A stretch of 64,000 nt of DNA. Origin: Melastoma dodecandrum (Eukaryota; Streptophyta; Magnoliopsida; Myrtales; Melastomataceae). Position numbers and translations under genes: made by a program. Below, in pieces: positions 62,266 through 64,000 of the stretch (position 1 is the first letter of the stretch; each line of letters begins with the position of its first letter). The notes under the pieces are model-generated. The model worked only from the letters and a program-made list of their open reading frames with translations, was not told the origin of the DNA and did no database searches. Location of the stretch: NCBI GenBank assembly GCA_029817715.1, contig JARUPY010000049.1, positions 434,001 to 498,000 on the forward strand, written 5' to 3'.

Positions 62266-63360
62266 AAAAAAAATAAAAAATAAAAAATACATAATTTGAG
62301 CTTGTTAGTCTTTAGATCGAGAAGTGATTTCCGCCGTCTCCCAAAATTGGTCGAAAGAAAAAATGCCCACGGATCTGTCATGAAACTTGACTTTAGCAGC
62401 GACCAAGTATAAAAGACTATACTATTATGCCGATTATTGTGTCGATTGGGTTCTTATAATCGATAATCACATGAAGGACTAAGACTAATTATTTGTCTTC
62501 TTGATTTTAAAGCTCACGCTAACTCAATTGTATCATGTTAACGCGTGAGACAAATTCTATTATAATATTTTAAATTAGAATATCATAATTTACTTAACTT
62601 TATTAGGCCGATTATCATATCGAGCTGCCTGCCCCACGCCTCCTCGAGCTGCGTCGGGCAATTGATTATTTATATGTGCGGATTTTGAGTTATTATCTCT
62701 AGTAATGAGGACAACAGCCACGACCACGTTAGGATTTAGACTGCTGAGGTTGAATGATGCTGCGAGGGAATGGAAGCGGTTAAACTCCCACTCACGGGAG
62801 ATTAAGTCGTTTTTGCATTTTATGAATTTTTTTCGTACATTTTTACGAACTTTTTTAGTTTTACGAAAAATTTTCGTAATGGGCCTAAAGGCTTCATAAA
62901 AGATTTGTAAAAATATACGAGCTTTTACGAAATTTTGAAATGGACTTCGTAAAAATGTATAAACTCTAACGGTAACAATTTCGTAAAATACAAAATTTGC
63001 TTCGTACGTGGGGTTTTAGCCTCTTCCAGAGCGATTGCGTGCGTCATCCATTTCCGCTTGGTCGTGAGATTTAAACCGAAGCCCCAATATAACAATTATT
63101 CCATTCCAAGAATCTGCACTCGTTTTATGGTTGTCTTTATAATCGCGATTTTAGTCCACTACTATGGCTATTGCAAACGGTGATTACTGTTTTAATTTCT
63201 TTTCCGTATAAATTGGAAGTCTCCTTATTTAACAAAATTAACCGAAGGTAAACCACAATTTTCTCAAATACCTGAACCACTTGAAAGAATGCCCCTAAAT
63301 ATAGTCCTTTAGATAACGTTTTACAGAAGAACTCCATTTAGCCCCTGCATCTTACTACCC
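62266..63360. other. AT-rich region with ACGAA/TTCGT inverted words
   Basis: No gene supported. Between 62830 and 63005 the words TTTTACGAA and TTCGTAAAA recur on both strands at least five times, so the DNA could fold into several alternative hairpins. Confidence 0.45.
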
Positions 63361-63368
63361 TATATAAA
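63361..63368 (+). promoter_or_regulatory. TATA box of the RALF-like gene
   Basis: A consensus TATATAAA lies 92 bases upstream of the start codon, giving a leader of about 60 bases if transcription starts some 30 bases downstream. Confidence 0.75.
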
Positions 63369-63452
63369 GAACCTCGGCTAGCGAGAATATTATCCAAACC
63401 ATTCCTTCCAATCTCCGAGGTTTCTAGGCAAGAGAGCCTCCTGCGGACGAAG

Positions 63453-63650
63453 ATGGCGAGAGCAGCTGCGTTTTTCCTGGCGGCATTGCTCGTGTGTTCC
63501 TTGTCCATGGATGTCGCTGACGCAAACGAGCTAGGCTACGGCGCCATAAGGAGGGACCTGCCCCCCTGCCGTGGAAAATTATGCTTTCCCGGGGCATCGA
63601 ACCCTTACCGTCCAGGATGCGAGAAGATTCAACATTGCAGAGGGGGATGA
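63453..63650 (+). CDS. RALF-like secreted cysteine-rich peptide
   Basis: Rapid alkalinization factor-like peptide hormone, probably a ligand of CrRLK1L receptor kinases. The single-exon gene encodes 65 residues. A signal peptide (MARAAAFFLAALLVCSLSMD, continuing to about ADA) is followed by a mature part of about 41 residues. It contains the receptor-contact motif ELGYGAIRRD (the YI/LxYGAI/L block), then DLPPCRGKLCFPG and NPYRPGCEKIQHCRGG. Four Cys give the two RALF disulfides, and the NPYRxGC segment is diagnostic. There is no long prodomain and no RRxL subtilase site, as in short clade-IV RALFs. The first Cys spacing (C-x4-C) is shorter than in classic RALFs. A TATA box lies just upstream. 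The gene looks intact. Confidence 0.92.
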   Translation: MARAAAFFLAALLVCSLSMDVADANELGYGAIRRDLPPCRGKLCFPGASNPYRPGCEKIQHCRGG

Positions 63651-64000
63651 AAGAACAATCGAGAACGTAACGGAGGCTTGTGAAGAAAACTATATTCTTT
63701 TATTCGTGAACGTAATATGAATAAGACGTACCCTAATAATGTATCGTCGAATAATGTTGTTATGAAGGAAATTCATTCATTGGCATTAATCTCCGCGCTT
63801 ATTATGCAAAAAAATAATAATAATTAATATAGACAACTCCTAATAAAGATTGTTACGTATTTACTCACTTGAAAAAACATGGAAAGTCCATCAGAGGTAG
63901 ACTAACAAAAAAAATACTCACATGAAAAAATTAACATAAAAAAGATATGCTATTCTCATTAAAATAATTTTACGCATATAAATTATTATTTTTACTGGGT
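63651..64000. other. 3' flank of the RALF-like gene
   Basis: AT-rich 3' region with AATAAG/AATAAT signals near 63719 and 63748 that could serve polyadenylation. No further gene seen. Confidence 0.5.

Noticed and set aside
62004..62381. 125-codon minus-strand frame taken as one gene
   Set aside because: Only its middle matches the GUX C terminus, and the family sequence continues in another frame after a one-base loss; it is a pseudogene fragment, not a new gene.

Overview
This window is nuclear DNA of a flowering plant. Genes are split by short GT-AG introns and separated by AT-rich intergenic DNA with microsatellites. The families include a WAT1-type transporter, a RALF-like peptide, a LysM-GPI receptor-like protein and GUX glycosyltransferase remnants. 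Protein content fits a core eudicot, probably a rosid; the species cannot be fixed from sequence alone. I see no operon, CRISPR array, prophage or tRNA/rRNA gene.

Layout. 0-6.3 kb: 3' end of a phospholipase D beta-type gene (+), then URM1 (+) facing GET3 (-) tail to tail. 6.4-9.1 kb: GC-rich, repeat-like DNA without a convincing gene. 9.1-9.6 kb: a decayed quiescin sulfhydryl oxidase fragment (-). 10.6-11.9 kb: a COMT-like O-methyltransferase (+) with a probable GC-AG intron. 12.8-18.5 kb: a PLP-dependent aminotransferase (+) converging on a RABC/Rab18 GTPase (-). 22.1-23.8 kb: a membrane-anchored MORN-repeat protein (+). 29.6-31.0 kb: a small glutaredoxin-like protein (+). 35.8-41.0 kb: a WAT1/EamA transporter (+) and a LYM1/LYM3-like protein (+). 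41.7-49.7 kb: a conserved plant protein of unknown function (-) and a UDP-galactose transporter (-). 55.8-58.2 kb: a divergent cyclic nucleotide-gated channel gene (+) with a one-base frameshift near its end. 59.0-62.3 kb: two halves of one GUX pseudogene in opposite orientation around repeat-like DNA. 63.4-63.7 kb: a RALF-like peptide gene with a clear TATA box.

How it fits together. These are independent plant genes, not a pathway cluster. From memory, the WAT1, LYM and UDP-galactose transporter trio, together with the MORN protein and the aminotransferase, recalls neighbouring genes in Arabidopsis (At1g21870/21880/21890 and At1g77610-77670). The middle of the window is therefore probably an ancestral gene block, whereas 6.4-10 kb and 55-63 kb look like accessory DNA with pseudogenes, repeats and rearrangement. 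Exon borders were set by hand from homology, splice dinucleotides and reading phase. In every complete model the exon lengths sum to an uninterrupted frame; the CNGC is the exception because of its frameshift.
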